Part shown: one piece after another, positions 43,745 to 53,662 of the stretch
Position numbering within the stretch: the first letter of the stretch is position 1
Layout of the letters: each line of letters opens with the position of its first letter
NCBI GenBank assembly: GCA_902518595.1
Contig: CABYGR010000002.1
Coordinates: 1-64,000 of the forward strand
Source: an uncultured Pelagibacteraceae bacterium
GTDB taxonomy: Bacteria; Pseudomonadota; Alphaproteobacteria; Pelagibacterales; Pelagibacteraceae
DNA: 64,000 nucleotides
Direction: 5' to 3'
The notes under the pieces: generated by a model
Database searches by the model: none
What the model saw: only the letters and a program-made list of their open reading frames with translations
What the model was told of the DNA's origin: nothing
Program-made: the position numbers and the translations under genes

Positions 43745-44211
43745 TTTTTGACCTTAGATGAAAATTTTAAATTTTCATAATTGAATTTAGATTTATTCTT
43801 ATTAATAAAATCATCCATTAACTTGACTTTTTCATTTTCAAATTCTGCAACTTTTCTTTCATTTAGATCTACATACAAAGCTAGAATTTCAATTGTTGAG
43901 GCTAGGAATTTTTTTTCTTTGTGAATCATTTCCATTTTATATTGAAGTCTTTTTTTATCATGATCAAAATAAACACAATTAATATCTACTTCATCATTTA
44001 GTTGAAGCTCTTGATTGTAAGTTATGTGAGACTCTACAATCATTGTACTTTTCTTAGTTGTTTTTGCTGAGTGCTCACCCATCTGAAAAATATTATTTAA
44101 TGTATCAGCACCATATTTATCAAACATTAATAGATAATATGAAACATTCATATGATCGTTGTAATCAATCCAATCTTTAATTACTTTTTGGGTACTTAAA
44201 TAAACTGACAT
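43741..44211 (-). CDS. Acyl-CoA thioesterase-like hotdog protein
   Basis: DWIDYNDHMNVSYYLLMFDKYGAD typical of hotdog thioesterases. Confidence 0.8.
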   Translation of the reverse strand: MSVYLSTQKVIKDWIDYNDHMNVSYYLLMFDKYGADTLNNIFQMGEHSAKTTKKSTMIVESHITYNQELQLNDEVDINCVYFDHDKKRLQYKMEMIHKEKKFLASTIEILALYVDLNERKVAEFENEKVKLMDDFINKNKSKFNYENLKFSSKVKK

Positions 44212-44217
44212 TAAATA

Positions 44218-44763
44218 TTAAAAAATATTTTTTAGGAACTTAGGTAGACCATCTGGATTTTTCCATAATCCACTTTTTCCACCTTCTTTAATTAACAACT
44301 TGACGTTATCAATTTTCAAATGGGGATTTACTATTTTACTTAAATCATAAATAGTTATTAACGCAGCATTAACACCCATGATTGCTTCCATTTCAACACC
44401 TGTTTTAGCAACTGCAGATACTACACAAAAAACTTCAAGTGAATTATCAACTTCATTCATTATAATTTTAGTAGCAGTATGATCAATTGGAAGTGGGTGA
44501 CATAAAGGAATTAGTTCACTTGTTTTTTTAACCCCTAATACAGCCGATACCTCAGCCAAAGTAATTGGATCTCCTTTAGGCATCTTTTTATTCTTAATTA
44601 AATTAAAAACTTCTTTTCCTACATAAATTTTTCCAGAAGCTAATGCTCTTCTAAATGTTTCTTTTTTTGAAGAAACATCAACCATATTAAAAGAGTTTTT
44701 TTGAAATATTTCTTTTGCCCAATCTTTGAGTTCTTCTTGATTAACAATCTTTAAATTTTTCAT
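44218..44763 (-). CDS. moaC: Cyclic pyranopterin monophosphate synthase MoaC
   Basis: MVDVSSKKETFRRALASG; LIPLCHPLPI; GVEMEAIMGVNAALITIYDL. Confidence 0.95.
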   Translation of the reverse strand: MKNLKIVNQEELKDWAKEIFQKNSFNMVDVSSKKETFRRALASGKIYVGKEVFNLIKNKKMPKGDPITLAEVSAVLGVKKTSELIPLCHPLPIDHTATKIIMNEVDNSLEVFCVVSAVAKTGVEMEAIMGVNAALITIYDLSKIVNPHLKIDNVKLLIKEGGKSGLWKNPDGLPKFLKNIF

Positions 44764-45756
44764 TTAACCACCAGTCTTTGAAAGATTTTTTGTTAATCCA
44801 GTTTCTCCAAGCTCAAGATAATGAGATTCTTTTTTAAACTTCATTTGTCCCAAAATTAGTTCTTTTAATTCTTCAGTTTGATCATCTTTTTGTAACAAAT
44901 GTCTTATACTTATTCCAGTATTTCCAAACAAACAAAGTCTCAAGTCACCTTTTGATGTAATTCTAAGACGATTACATGATTTACAAAAATCTTTAGAATA
45001 TGGCGCAATAATTCCAAACTTACCTTTGTAATCTGGATTTATATAATTTAATGATGGACCTGCATCCTGGCCTAAGGTTTGATAAATCCACTTATTTTCA
45101 ATTAAGTAATTTTTGAATATCTTAGATGAAATATGATATCTATTAAAATAATCTAAATTATCTCCAGTTTGCATTAATTCAATATATCTAAAATTTACTT
45201 TATTAATTTTTATATATTCAGCCCAAGAATCAAAATCTTTTTTAGAAGAATTAACACCATTTAAAAGAACTGCATTAATTTTAATATTATCAAAATTTAA
45301 ACTTTGTAAAATCTCTATACCTTTTAGAATTTCAGGTAATCTGTCATGTTTTGTAATACTTTTAAATGTTTCCCTATCTAAACTATCAATACTAATATTA
45401 ATTCCATCTAAACCACTATCAATTAGTAACTTTGCTTTTTGATCAAGATGATATCCATTCGTTGTAATGACAATTTTTTTAATAGATGTTTCATTTTTTA
45501 AAATTTTTACAATTTCATAAAAATCTTTTCTAACTGTTGGTTCTCCACCTGTTAATCTTATTTTCTGAACTCCTAATTCAGAAAATCCTTTAGCCAACCT
45601 TCTAATTTCATCTATGTTGAGAAATTTTCTATTGTCACTCTTATCTGCTTGATAACCATTGGGTAGACAGTATCCGCATTTAAAATTACATACCTCAGTG
45701 ATGGACATTCTTATATAAGGAAATTTTCTTCCAAAGTTATCTTGCAAATGTTGCAT
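44764..45756 (-). CDS. moaA: GTP 3',8-cyclase MoaA
   Basis: Radical SAM CNFKCGYC; C-terminal CKSCNRLRITSKGDLRLCLFG; ends GG. Confidence 0.96.
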   Translation of the reverse strand: MQHLQDNFGRKFPYIRMSITEVCNFKCGYCLPNGYQADKSDNRKFLNIDEIRRLAKGFSELGVQKIRLTGGEPTVRKDFYEIVKILKNETSIKKIVITTNGYHLDQKAKLLIDSGLDGINISIDSLDRETFKSITKHDRLPEILKGIEILQSLNFDNIKINAVLLNGVNSSKKDFDSWAEYIKINKVNFRYIELMQTGDNLDYFNRYHISSKIFKNYLIENKWIYQTLGQDAGPSLNYINPDYKGKFGIIAPYSKDFCKSCNRLRITSKGDLRLCLFGNTGISIRHLLQKDDQTEELKELILGQMKFKKESHYLELGETGLTKNLSKTGG

Positions 45757-45905
45757 AAAATAAACTTATACTAGAATTAATCATTAATAAATTTAAATAA
45801 ATAGTAAAACTCAATAATGAATTTCAACCAGAAATTGTAAATTATTTTTTTTATATTTACTTTTTTTATTTTTGATAAAATACTTACTAATTGGAGGTCT
45901 TTTTT

Positions 45906-47123
45906 ATGAGCAAAAATAAATCTAAACTTAATTTAAATCGAAGAAATTTTTTAACTGGAACTGCAACACTAGCGGGTATTGCTGCAACGGCTTCAGTCGT
46001 TCCTATAACTATTGCTAATGCAAATCATAATGAAGGGAAAAAAGGATTACCTGATTTTATAAATTGGAAAGATAGAGATGCTCTAATTGTACACTCAGAT
46101 AAAGGTATTGAAACTCATAGAAGCGCAATAGGTGAGAGTTTAATAACACCAAACAGAAATGTTTATATAAGAAATAATATGCCTACAATGACAGATCAAC
46201 AAATTGGGGATAGGAAAAATTGGAAAGTTTCTATAGAAGGCGTTAAAAATCCAAAAACGTTTTCATTAGCTCAACTTCAAAAATTAGGTCATACGACTAT
46301 GGCAACTATCTTACAGTGTTCAGGAAATGGCAGAGGTTTTTTTGAACATAAAGTTAGAGGATCTCAATGGGAGACAGGAGCTGCAGCTTGTATTTTTTGG
46401 ACTGGTGTCCCTATGAAAACAGTAGTTGAGGCTTGTGGAGGGATTAATAGTGAAGCAATTTTTATGACTTCTGCGGGAATTGATCATGAACCAACAGGAT
46501 TAGATCCTAAAAAAGCTATGATAGAAAGATCAGTACCTAAAAAAGTATTTAAAGATGCAATGTTAGCATGGGAAATGAATGGTGTACCAATACCAAATGC
46601 ACATGGAGGACCATTAAGAATGATTACTCCAGGTTACTTTGGAATAAACAATGTGAAACATCTTGGAAAAGTAGCCTTTACTTCTAAAGAATCTTCTGTG
46701 AAGTACATGAAATCAAGTTATAGAATTTCTCCTATTGGAAAAAAAGGATCACAATATCCTTCTTGTTGGGAAATGCCTGTTAAATCATGGATTACAAGAC
46801 CAACAGACGAAACTGGAACTGTAAAAGCAGGAAAAGTTCAAATCGTTGGTGTTGCTATGGGAGGAACTAGAAAAGTAAGAGGTGTGAAAGTTTCTGTAGA
46901 TGGTGGTAGTAGCTGGAAAAAAGCGAAGTTTATAGGTCCTGATCTAGGGAAATATGCTTGGAGACAATTTGTACTAGAGACAACTTTAAGTGCTGGAAAA
47001 TATAATATTGCTAGTTTGGCTTCAAATGGTTCAAAAAGACAACCTGAACTAAGAATGGAAAATAGAAGAGGTTACGCACATAATGGTTGGAAAGACCATA
47101 GTGTTAATATTACTGTAGTATAA
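45906..47123 (+). CDS. Sulfite oxidase-family sulfite dehydrogenase, molybdopterin subunit (SorA/SoxC-like)
   Basis: Tat motif RRNFLTG; Mo-ligand Cys in ILQCSGNGRGFF; GVKVSVDGGSSWKKAKF dimerisation domain; start at MSKNK preferred. Confidence 0.88.
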   Translation: MSKNKSKLNLNRRNFLTGTATLAGIAATASVVPITIANANHNEGKKGLPDFINWKDRDALIVHSDKGIETHRSAIGESLITPNRNVYIRNNMPTMTDQQIGDRKNWKVSIEGVKNPKTFSLAQLQKLGHTTMATILQCSGNGRGFFEHKVRGSQWETGAAACIFWTGVPMKTVVEACGGINSEAIFMTSAGIDHEPTGLDPKKAMIERSVPKKVFKDAMLAWEMNGVPIPNAHGGPLRMITPGYFGINNVKHLGKVAFTSKESSVKYMKSSYRISPIGKKGSQYPSCWEMPVKSWITRPTDETGTVKAGKVQIVGVAMGGTRKVRGVKVSVDGGSSWKKAKFIGPDLGKYAWRQFVLETTLSAGKYNIASLASNGSKRQPELRMENRRGYAHNGWKDHSVNITVV

Positions 47124-47149
47124 AAGACCAAAATAGTTAAAGTTAATTA

Positions 47150-47479
47150 ATGAAAATTAAAAGTTTTTTATTAATTTTACTTTTTTTTATAATATCTAAA
47201 ATTCATATTTCATATGCTGATGAAGCAAAAATGAAAAAGGGTTTAGAAATATTTAATGAAACTGCGGGATGTGCTGGGTGCCATGTTTTAAAAGCTGCTG
47301 GTGCAGAAGGGAACATAGGTCCAAATTTAGATACTGTATCAAATTTAACAATAGAATCTATTACCGATATTGTTACTTATGGTCTTGGTGTTATGCCAGC
47401 TTTTGGAGAGGGAGAAATTTTAACTAAGGAAGAAATAGATATAGTATCTTTCTATGTTATGAACTCTGTTAATAAATAA
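47150..47479 (+). CDS. Exported monoheme cytochrome c (SorB-like)
   Basis: Signal peptide; CAGCH heme site; downstream of sulfite dehydrogenase gene. Confidence 0.85.
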   Translation: MKIKSFLLILLFFIISKIHISYADEAKMKKGLEIFNETAGCAGCHVLKAAGAEGNIGPNLDTVSNLTIESITDIVTYGLGVMPAFGEGEILTKEEIDIVSFYVMNSVNK

Positions 47480-47484
47480 GTAGC

Positions 47485-47517
47485 ATTTCCCCTTTAACCT
47501 CTTATTAAAGGGGAAAT
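47485..47517. terminator. Bidirectional hairpin between convergent genes
   Basis: ATTTCCCCTTTAA / TTAAAGGGGAAAT: perfect 13-bp stem, 7-nt loop. Confidence 0.85.
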
Positions 47518-47522
47518 AGAAT

Positions 47523-47846
47523 TTATTTTCCAACTGGTCTATAAGATGCAGCAGCTTTAGAAGCAATTTCAGCAGCTTTATTAAAGTCTACAGACTCCAT
47601 AATAGTCATATCTTTAATAGTTCCTGTTGCTTCCATAAGCATTTTCATTCCTGCAGCAGTTTCAAAATTTGAACCTTCAACGATAGCTATAAAATCATAA
47701 GCTCCTCTTAAAGTCATCATTTCAATTAATTTTGCTCCTGCAGCTTCAGTTATTTTTTTTGCAGCTTCTTGTCGGTTGTCAGATGGATTTTTTACAAATC
47801 CAGCTAAACCTTGTTCAGTATATCTCCCTAGTACTACAAATTTCAT
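47523..47846 (-). CDS. GYD domain-containing protein
   Basis: KFVVLGRYTEQGLAG; RGAYDFIAIVEG layout. Confidence 0.8.
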   Translation of the reverse strand: MKFVVLGRYTEQGLAGFVKNPSDNRQEAAKKITEAAGAKLIEMMTLRGAYDFIAIVEGSNFETAAGMKMLMEATGTIKDMTIMESVDFNKAAEIASKAAASYRPVGK

Positions 47847-47884
47847 AATCGCTCCTTTTTTTTATTTATTTTAGCTTACCATTG

Positions 47885-47907
47885 TTACAGAATTATTTAA
47901 TCTGTAA
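47885..47907. promoter_or_regulatory. Inverted repeat in divergent promoter region (candidate operator)
   Basis: TTACAGA-N9-TCTGTAA between divergent GYD and ALDH genes. Confidence 0.35.
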
Positions 47908-47952
47908 AAATTGCACAGTAGACACAACTTATAGTAATGTTAGATTAAAATT

Positions 47953-49395
47953 ATGTACGAAAAATTTGGACAATTTATTGATGGTAAATGGCAACAATCA
48001 TCTGATAAAGGAACTTATGAAGTTATTAATCCTGCCAATGAAGAAATTTTAGGACATGCCTCAAAAGCCACATCAAAAGATGTGGATGCAGCTTTAAAGT
48101 CAGCTGAAAAAGGATTAGATATTTGGAAGAAAACTACTCCTTGGCAAAGATCTTATATTATCAGACGAATAGCAGATAAGATTAGAGAAAAACAGGAAGT
48201 TCTAGCAAAATGGATGACATTAGAAGTTGGAAAACCTTTGATAGAAGCAAAAGGTGAAATAGCTGGGGCAGCAGATATTTTTGAGTGGAATGCAGAAGAA
48301 ACTAAAAGAATTTTTGGTCAAACTATAGAAAGTAGATTTGAAGATACTAGGGTGCATGTTTATTATCAGCCTGTTGGAGTTGTTGCAGCATTAACTCCAT
48401 GGAATTTTCCTGCTGTTCTATCAGCTAGGAAAATCTCAACAGCATTAGCTGCTGGTTGCTCGGTCATTATAAAACCTGACGTTATAACTCCTGGTGTTGT
48501 TATGGAGATTATAGATATTTGTAGAGAATGTGGTGTGCCTCCTGGTGTAGTAAATCTCTTATCTGGGGATCCACCAAGTATAGCACAACAATTAATTGCT
48601 TCTGATATCGTAAAAAAGATTTCTATTACTGGGTCATCAAGAGTTGGAAAATTAATATTAAAACAAGCGGCAGATAAAGTCCAAAGAGTAACCATGGAGC
48701 TTTCAGGCCATTCACCTTTTATTGTATTTGATGATGCTGATATAAAAAAAGCAGCTGACATGGCTATAGCAGCTAAATTTAGGAATAATGGTCAAGTATG
48801 TATATCTCCAAATAGATTCTATATTCATGAAAGTAAAAAAGATGAATTTGTGAATTTATTTATAGATAAAACAAAAAAGCTGAAAATAGGAAATGGCATG
48901 GATCCAGATACTCAATTAGGTCCATTAACAACTGAAAAAAGATTAAATGAAGTTGAGGAATTAGTTGAAAAAACTAAAAAAGAGGGAGCAAAAGTTTTAC
49001 TAGGTGGTAAAAGGCCAGCAGGTTTTAATAAAGGATTTTTTTATGAACCAACTATATTTGACAACGTTAAAGACGATTTTACAATAATGAAACAAGAACC
49101 TTTTGGACCTTTAGTACCTATGCTTTCTTTTAAATCTTTTGATGAAGTTATTAAAAGAGCTAACAACCATGAGTTAGGATTGTGTAGCTATGTTTGTACA
49201 AATTCTATGGAAACAGCTCATACAGCATCGGAACAATTAGAAACTGGATCAGTAGCAGTGAATACCGGGGTTGTGGCAATTGCTGAGGCTCCCTTTGGTG
49301 GTATTAAACAAAGTGGATATGGAAGAGAAGGTGGTTCTAATGCAATTAAAGATTATTTAAATGTTAAATATACTCACTTAGGAATTAAAGGCTAA
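47953..49395 (+). CDS. Aldehyde dehydrogenase (succinate-semialdehyde dehydrogenase-like)
   Basis: ALTPWNFPAVLSARKISTALAAGCSVIIKP; VTMELSGHSPFIVFDDAD; NNGQVCISPNRFYI. Confidence 0.93.
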   Translation: MYEKFGQFIDGKWQQSSDKGTYEVINPANEEILGHASKATSKDVDAALKSAEKGLDIWKKTTPWQRSYIIRRIADKIREKQEVLAKWMTLEVGKPLIEAKGEIAGAADIFEWNAEETKRIFGQTIESRFEDTRVHVYYQPVGVVAALTPWNFPAVLSARKISTALAAGCSVIIKPDVITPGVVMEIIDICRECGVPPGVVNLLSGDPPSIAQQLIASDIVKKISITGSSRVGKLILKQAADKVQRVTMELSGHSPFIVFDDADIKKAADMAIAAKFRNNGQVCISPNRFYIHESKKDEFVNLFIDKTKKLKIGNGMDPDTQLGPLTTEKRLNEVEELVEKTKKEGAKVLLGGKRPAGFNKGFFYEPTIFDNVKDDFTIMKQEPFGPLVPMLSFKSFDEVIKRANNHELGLCSYVCTNSMETAHTASEQLETGSVAVNTGVVAIAEAPFGGIKQSGYGREGGSNAIKDYLNVKYTHLGIKG

Positions 49396-50243
49396 TGAAG
49401 TTATTAAGACTAGGAAACCTTGGAAAAGAAAAACCAGCAATTATAGACAAAGATGGTAACTATAGAGATTTATCCTCAATAGTTAATGATTTTAATCCTG
49501 ATACATTGAATTTTAATACAATTGAAAAAATTAAGAATACAGATATTTCAAATTTACCAAAGTTAGATTCAAATTTGAGAATTGGAGCATGTGTTTCAAA
49601 ACCCTCAAAATTTATTGGAATAGGATTAAATTTTAAAGACCATGCGGAAGAACAAAACTTACCAATCCCTAAAGAACCAATTATTTTTTCAAAATTTACT
49701 AGCTGCATAACTGGTCCAAACGATCCAATTATTGTTCCAAAAGGATCTAATCATACAGATTGGGAAGTTGAACTTGGTTTTCTTATAGGAAAAAAAGCAA
49801 CTAATGTGAGTATTGATAAAGCACTAGATCATGTTATTGGTTTTTTTCTTGTAAACGATGTAAGCGAAAGAGAATTTCAAAAAAATAAAGGTCTTACTTG
49901 GGACAAGGGAAAAGGCTTTGATACATTTGGCCCTATTGGCCCTTACATTATGACAAAAGATGAACTGCCAGATTTTCAAAAATTGAATATGTTTTTAGAT
50001 GTTGATGGAAAAAGGATGCAAACAGGCAATACAGGTAAAATGATATTTGATATCAAAACTTTGGTCTCTTATATGAGCTCTTGTATGACTTTACACCCGG
50101 GAGATATTTGCTGCACAGGAACACCACCTGGAGTTGGAGAAAACATGTCTCCTCCACATTTTTTAAAAGGAGGTGAAGAAGTAGTTTTAGGTATAGATAA
50201 ACTTGGCACGCAAAAGCATCTGGTTATTCCTTATAAAGAATAA
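49395..50243 (+). CDS. Fumarylacetoacetate hydrolase family protein
   Basis: GIGLNFKDHAEE; DWEVELGFLIGKKA; DVSEREFQ; GTPPGVGENM. Confidence 0.93.
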   Translation: MKLLRLGNLGKEKPAIIDKDGNYRDLSSIVNDFNPDTLNFNTIEKIKNTDISNLPKLDSNLRIGACVSKPSKFIGIGLNFKDHAEEQNLPIPKEPIIFSKFTSCITGPNDPIIVPKGSNHTDWEVELGFLIGKKATNVSIDKALDHVIGFFLVNDVSEREFQKNKGLTWDKGKGFDTFGPIGPYIMTKDELPDFQKLNMFLDVDGKRMQTGNTGKMIFDIKTLVSYMSSCMTLHPGDICCTGTPPGVGENMSPPHFLKGGEEVVLGIDKLGTQKHLVIPYKE

Positions 50244-50259
50244 AAATTTATTTTAAACA

Positions 50260-52947
50260 ATGCAAAAAAGAGATCTTTATTATGAAAGAATTCCTACTAA
50301 ACTTTTAAGAGAAGATGTTAGATATTTGGGGAATATACTTGGAAAAGTTATAAAAGATCAAGAAGGTATAAAATTTTTTGAATTAGTTGAAAAAGTTAGA
50401 AAGTTATCCAAAGTTAATAAGAAAAATACCAAGTCTAATCAAACAAATAAAAAAGTAATAAAAGCAATCAAAAAACTAAGTCCAAAAAATACTTTTAAAA
50501 TCACTAGAGCTTTTACTCATTTTATGAATTTTATAAATTTAGCAGAGTTAATTGATGCATCTAGAAGTTTGAATGAATATGAAAATAGTAAAAAGAAAAT
50601 TAAAAATAACAATCTATTTATTGAAGAAATTTTTGAAGATCTTTTTAATAATAAAAATATCTCAGAAAACAAAATATATAATACTGCTAAATATCTAAAT
50701 ATAGGTATAGTTTTAACTGCTCACCCAACGGAAGTAAAAAGAAGAACTTTAATTCAGAAATATCATAACATTATTGAAATTCTAGAACAAAGAGAATTAT
50801 TAAAAGATTATCCATCTAAAATAAAAATACTGGATAAAAAACTTTTTGATGAATTAACAATAATTTGGAATACTGATGATTTGAAAAGATCAAAACCTTC
50901 ACCATTTGATGAAGCAAGATGGGGATTAGCTATTATTGAAGACAGTTTATGGGATACAATCCCAAAAGTTTATAGAAGGTTAAATTCAATATTTATTCAA
51001 AATATGAACAAGGGATTGCCAAAAAATTTTAACCCAATTGAATTTGGATCATGGATGGGTGGAGATAGAGATGGTAATCCAAATGTTACAGCAGATGTGA
51101 CACGGGAAGTGATTTTACTATCAAGATGGGAAGCAGCTAAATTATATGAAAAAGCTTTAACAAAAATAATTAGATCTTATTCAATGGAAAAATGTTCAAA
51201 AAAAATTAAAAATAAAGTTGGCAAATCATACGAACCATACAGAGTTTTTTTGAGACCTTTAAGAGATAAGATGAGGAAAACTCATAGATTAATTGAACAA
51301 TATTTGGTGAACAAAAAACCTTTAGATCAAAAAAAATTACTTAGTTCTAGAGAAGAAATATTAAAACCTTTAAGAATAGTAAGAGAGTCTTTAGAACAAA
51401 ACCAAAATGAAAATATCGCTAGCGGTGAACTACTTGATCTAATGAGAAGAGCTAAATGTTTTGGAATTAATTTAGCAAGATTAGATATAAGACAAGAATC
51501 TTCAAGACATAGTCAATTAATTAGTGAATTTGTTAAAAGAAAATATAATAAAAATTATTTAGAGTTTAGTGAAAAAGAAAAAATAAATTTTTTAAAATTT
51601 CAGTTGAATTCAAAAAAAAATAAAATTAACAACTTTCAATTTAAGAACAAGGAAAATAAAGAAATTTGGTCTACATTTAAATTACTTTCCAAAGAACCAT
51701 CAGAATGTTTGGGAGCCTATGTTATATCAATGACAACATCAGCTTCAGATATATTATCTGTATCTTTCTTACAAAAAGAGACAAATATAAAGAGTAAATT
51801 AAGAGTAGTGCCATTATTTGAAACTTTGGAAGATTTAATTAATGCTAAAGAAATAATGGAAAGTTTATTTTCTCAAACTTGGTACAGAAAATTGATCAAA
51901 AATAAACAAGAAGTTATGATAGGATATTCAGATTCTAGTAAAGATGCTGGAAAAATTTGTGCAAGCTGGCATCAATATAAAGCTCAAGAAGAGATAATTA
52001 AACTAGGTAAAAAATTTAAGATTAGTATAAGCTTTTTTCATGGTCGTGGAGGATCAGCAGGTAGAGGAGGTGGCCCAATTCAAGCCACATTAAGATCTCA
52101 ACCACCAAATTCAGTTAATGGAAAAATAAGAATTACAGATCAAGGTGAAGTGATACAGCAAAAATATGGATATGAACCTTTAGCAAAATATAATTTATGT
52201 AGTTATATTGGAGCGGTAACAGAGGCAACATTAAATCCTCCACCTATTCCCAAAAAAAATTGGAGATCATTAATCGAAAAAATGTCAGAAATATCTAAAA
52301 GCTCATATAGAAAACACATAAATCAAAGTTCAGAATTTATAAAATATTTTAAGACTGTCACACCTCATAAAGCACTTGGAAAACTTTTAATAGGGTCAAG
52401 ACCATCAAAAAGAAAAAATGTTGATAATATAAAAAGCTTAAGAGCTATTCCTTGGGTTTTTGCTTGGACTCAGATCAGATTAATGCTACCAGCTTGGCTC
52501 GGAATTGCAGAAGCTTTAAGATATTCATACATTAAAAAATTTAGAAAAACTTTATATGATATGGAAAGAAACTGGCCTTTTTTTAATTCCATGTTGGATA
52601 TGTTAGATATGGTTATCTCAAAAGCAGATCCAGAAATTTCAAAAATATATGAAGAACATCTAGCAAATGACAGCTTGAAGAGAGTTGGAAAAAAATTGAG
52701 GTTTCAATTTGATGTTATTAAAGAATTAAATAGAAAAATAACTCCTAAGGAAATAATTAATTCTAGAAAACAATTTAGAACATCTGTAATAGTAAGAAAT
52801 ATATATTCAGAAGTTCTAAATATTATTCAACCTATAGTTATTAAGAAATTACAAAATAATCAAAGTATAGAAAATAAAAAATATTTAAATGATGCTTTAT
52901 TAACCTCAATAGCTGGTATCTCAGCAGCAATGAAAAATACTGGCTAA
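50260..52947 (+). CDS. ppc: Phosphoenolpyruvate carboxylase
   Basis: VLTAHPTEVKRRT; WMGGDRDGNPNV; MIGYSDSSKDAGKICASW; FHGRGGSAGRGGGP. Confidence 0.97.
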   Translation: MQKRDLYYERIPTKLLREDVRYLGNILGKVIKDQEGIKFFELVEKVRKLSKVNKKNTKSNQTNKKVIKAIKKLSPKNTFKITRAFTHFMNFINLAELIDASRSLNEYENSKKKIKNNNLFIEEIFEDLFNNKNISENKIYNTAKYLNIGIVLTAHPTEVKRRTLIQKYHNIIEILEQRELLKDYPSKIKILDKKLFDELTIIWNTDDLKRSKPSPFDEARWGLAIIEDSLWDTIPKVYRRLNSIFIQNMNKGLPKNFNPIEFGSWMGGDRDGNPNVTADVTREVILLSRWEAAKLYEKALTKIIRSYSMEKCSKKIKNKVGKSYEPYRVFLRPLRDKMRKTHRLIEQYLVNKKPLDQKKLLSSREEILKPLRIVRESLEQNQNENIASGELLDLMRRAKCFGINLARLDIRQESSRHSQLISEFVKRKYNKNYLEFSEKEKINFLKFQLNSKKNKINNFQFKNKENKEIWSTFKLLSKEPSECLGAYVISMTTSASDILSVSFLQKETNIKSKLRVVPLFETLEDLINAKEIMESLFSQTWYRKLIKNKQEVMIGYSDSSKDAGKICASWHQYKAQEEIIKLGKKFKISISFFHGRGGSAGRGGGPIQATLRSQPPNSVNGKIRITDQGEVIQQKYGYEPLAKYNLCSYIGAVTEATLNPPPIPKKNWRSLIEKMSEISKSSYRKHINQSSEFIKYFKTVTPHKALGKLLIGSRPSKRKNVDNIKSLRAIPWVFAWTQIRLMLPAWLGIAEALRYSYIKKFRKTLYDMERNWPFFNSMLDMLDMVISKADPEISKIYEEHLANDSLKRVGKKLRFQFDVIKELNRKITPKEIINSRKQFRTSVIVRNIYSEVLNIIQPIVIKKLQNNQSIENKKYLNDALLTSIAGISAAMKNTG

Positions 52948-53654
52948 TGATTGAATATTTATTACCATTTGCAGCAGGCTTGATTAGTTTTTTATCACCC
53001 TGTGTTTTACCTCTTATTCCAGGATATATTTCATTTATTTCTGGACAATCTCTACAAGAATTATTATCTGAAAAAAAAGTTAATTTTTTTCCTTTAGTTT
53101 TATTTTGTTTTGGTTTTTCAACAGTATTTATAATTTTTGGAGCTACCGCATCGTTTTTGGGTCAAACTTTATTACAAAATTCTCAAGTTTTAAGAATTGC
53201 TGCTGGAATAATAATTATTGTTTTTTCACTTCAGCTTATTGGATTTTTTAATTTTAGTTTTTTAAATGTTGAAAAAAGACTAGAAGCAAAAAAAACACAA
53301 AGTATTATCTTTCCTTACATCATTGGTTTAGCCTTTGGTTTTGGATGGACACCATGTATTGGGCCAATTTTGGGTTCTATTCTTGCTTTGGCTGCAATAG
53401 AGGAGACTTTAGGAAAAGCAGTTTTTTTATTAATCTTATATTCTTTAGGACTAGCTATACCATTTATTCTTTCAGGTTATTTAATTCAAAGATTTTTATT
53501 ATTTTCTAAAAATTTTAAGAAAAATATAAATTTAATCTCTAAATTAGGTGGAATAATTCTTTTAATAACAGGTATTTTAATTTTAACAGATCAATTACAA
53601 GCAATTGGTTTTTATATAATTGAAATCTTTCCATTTATGCAAGATTTCGGTTAA
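52947..53654 (+). CDS. ccdA: Cytochrome c biogenesis protein CcdA
   Basis: FAAGLISFLSPCVLPLIPGYISFISG; GFGWTPCIGPILGSIL. Confidence 0.95.
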   Translation: MIEYLLPFAAGLISFLSPCVLPLIPGYISFISGQSLQELLSEKKVNFFPLVLFCFGFSTVFIIFGATASFLGQTLLQNSQVLRIAAGIIIIVFSLQLIGFFNFSFLNVEKRLEAKKTQSIIFPYIIGLAFGFGWTPCIGPILGSILALAAIEETLGKAVFLLILYSLGLAIPFILSGYLIQRFLLFSKNFKKNINLISKLGGIILLITGILILTDQLQAIGFYIIEIFPFMQDFG

Positions 53655-53662
53655 AAGAGTTT

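Noticed and set aside
48366-48761. 131-aa minus-strand ORF inside aldehyde dehydrogenase
   Set aside because: Antisense to the conserved ALDH core; no domain recognisable.
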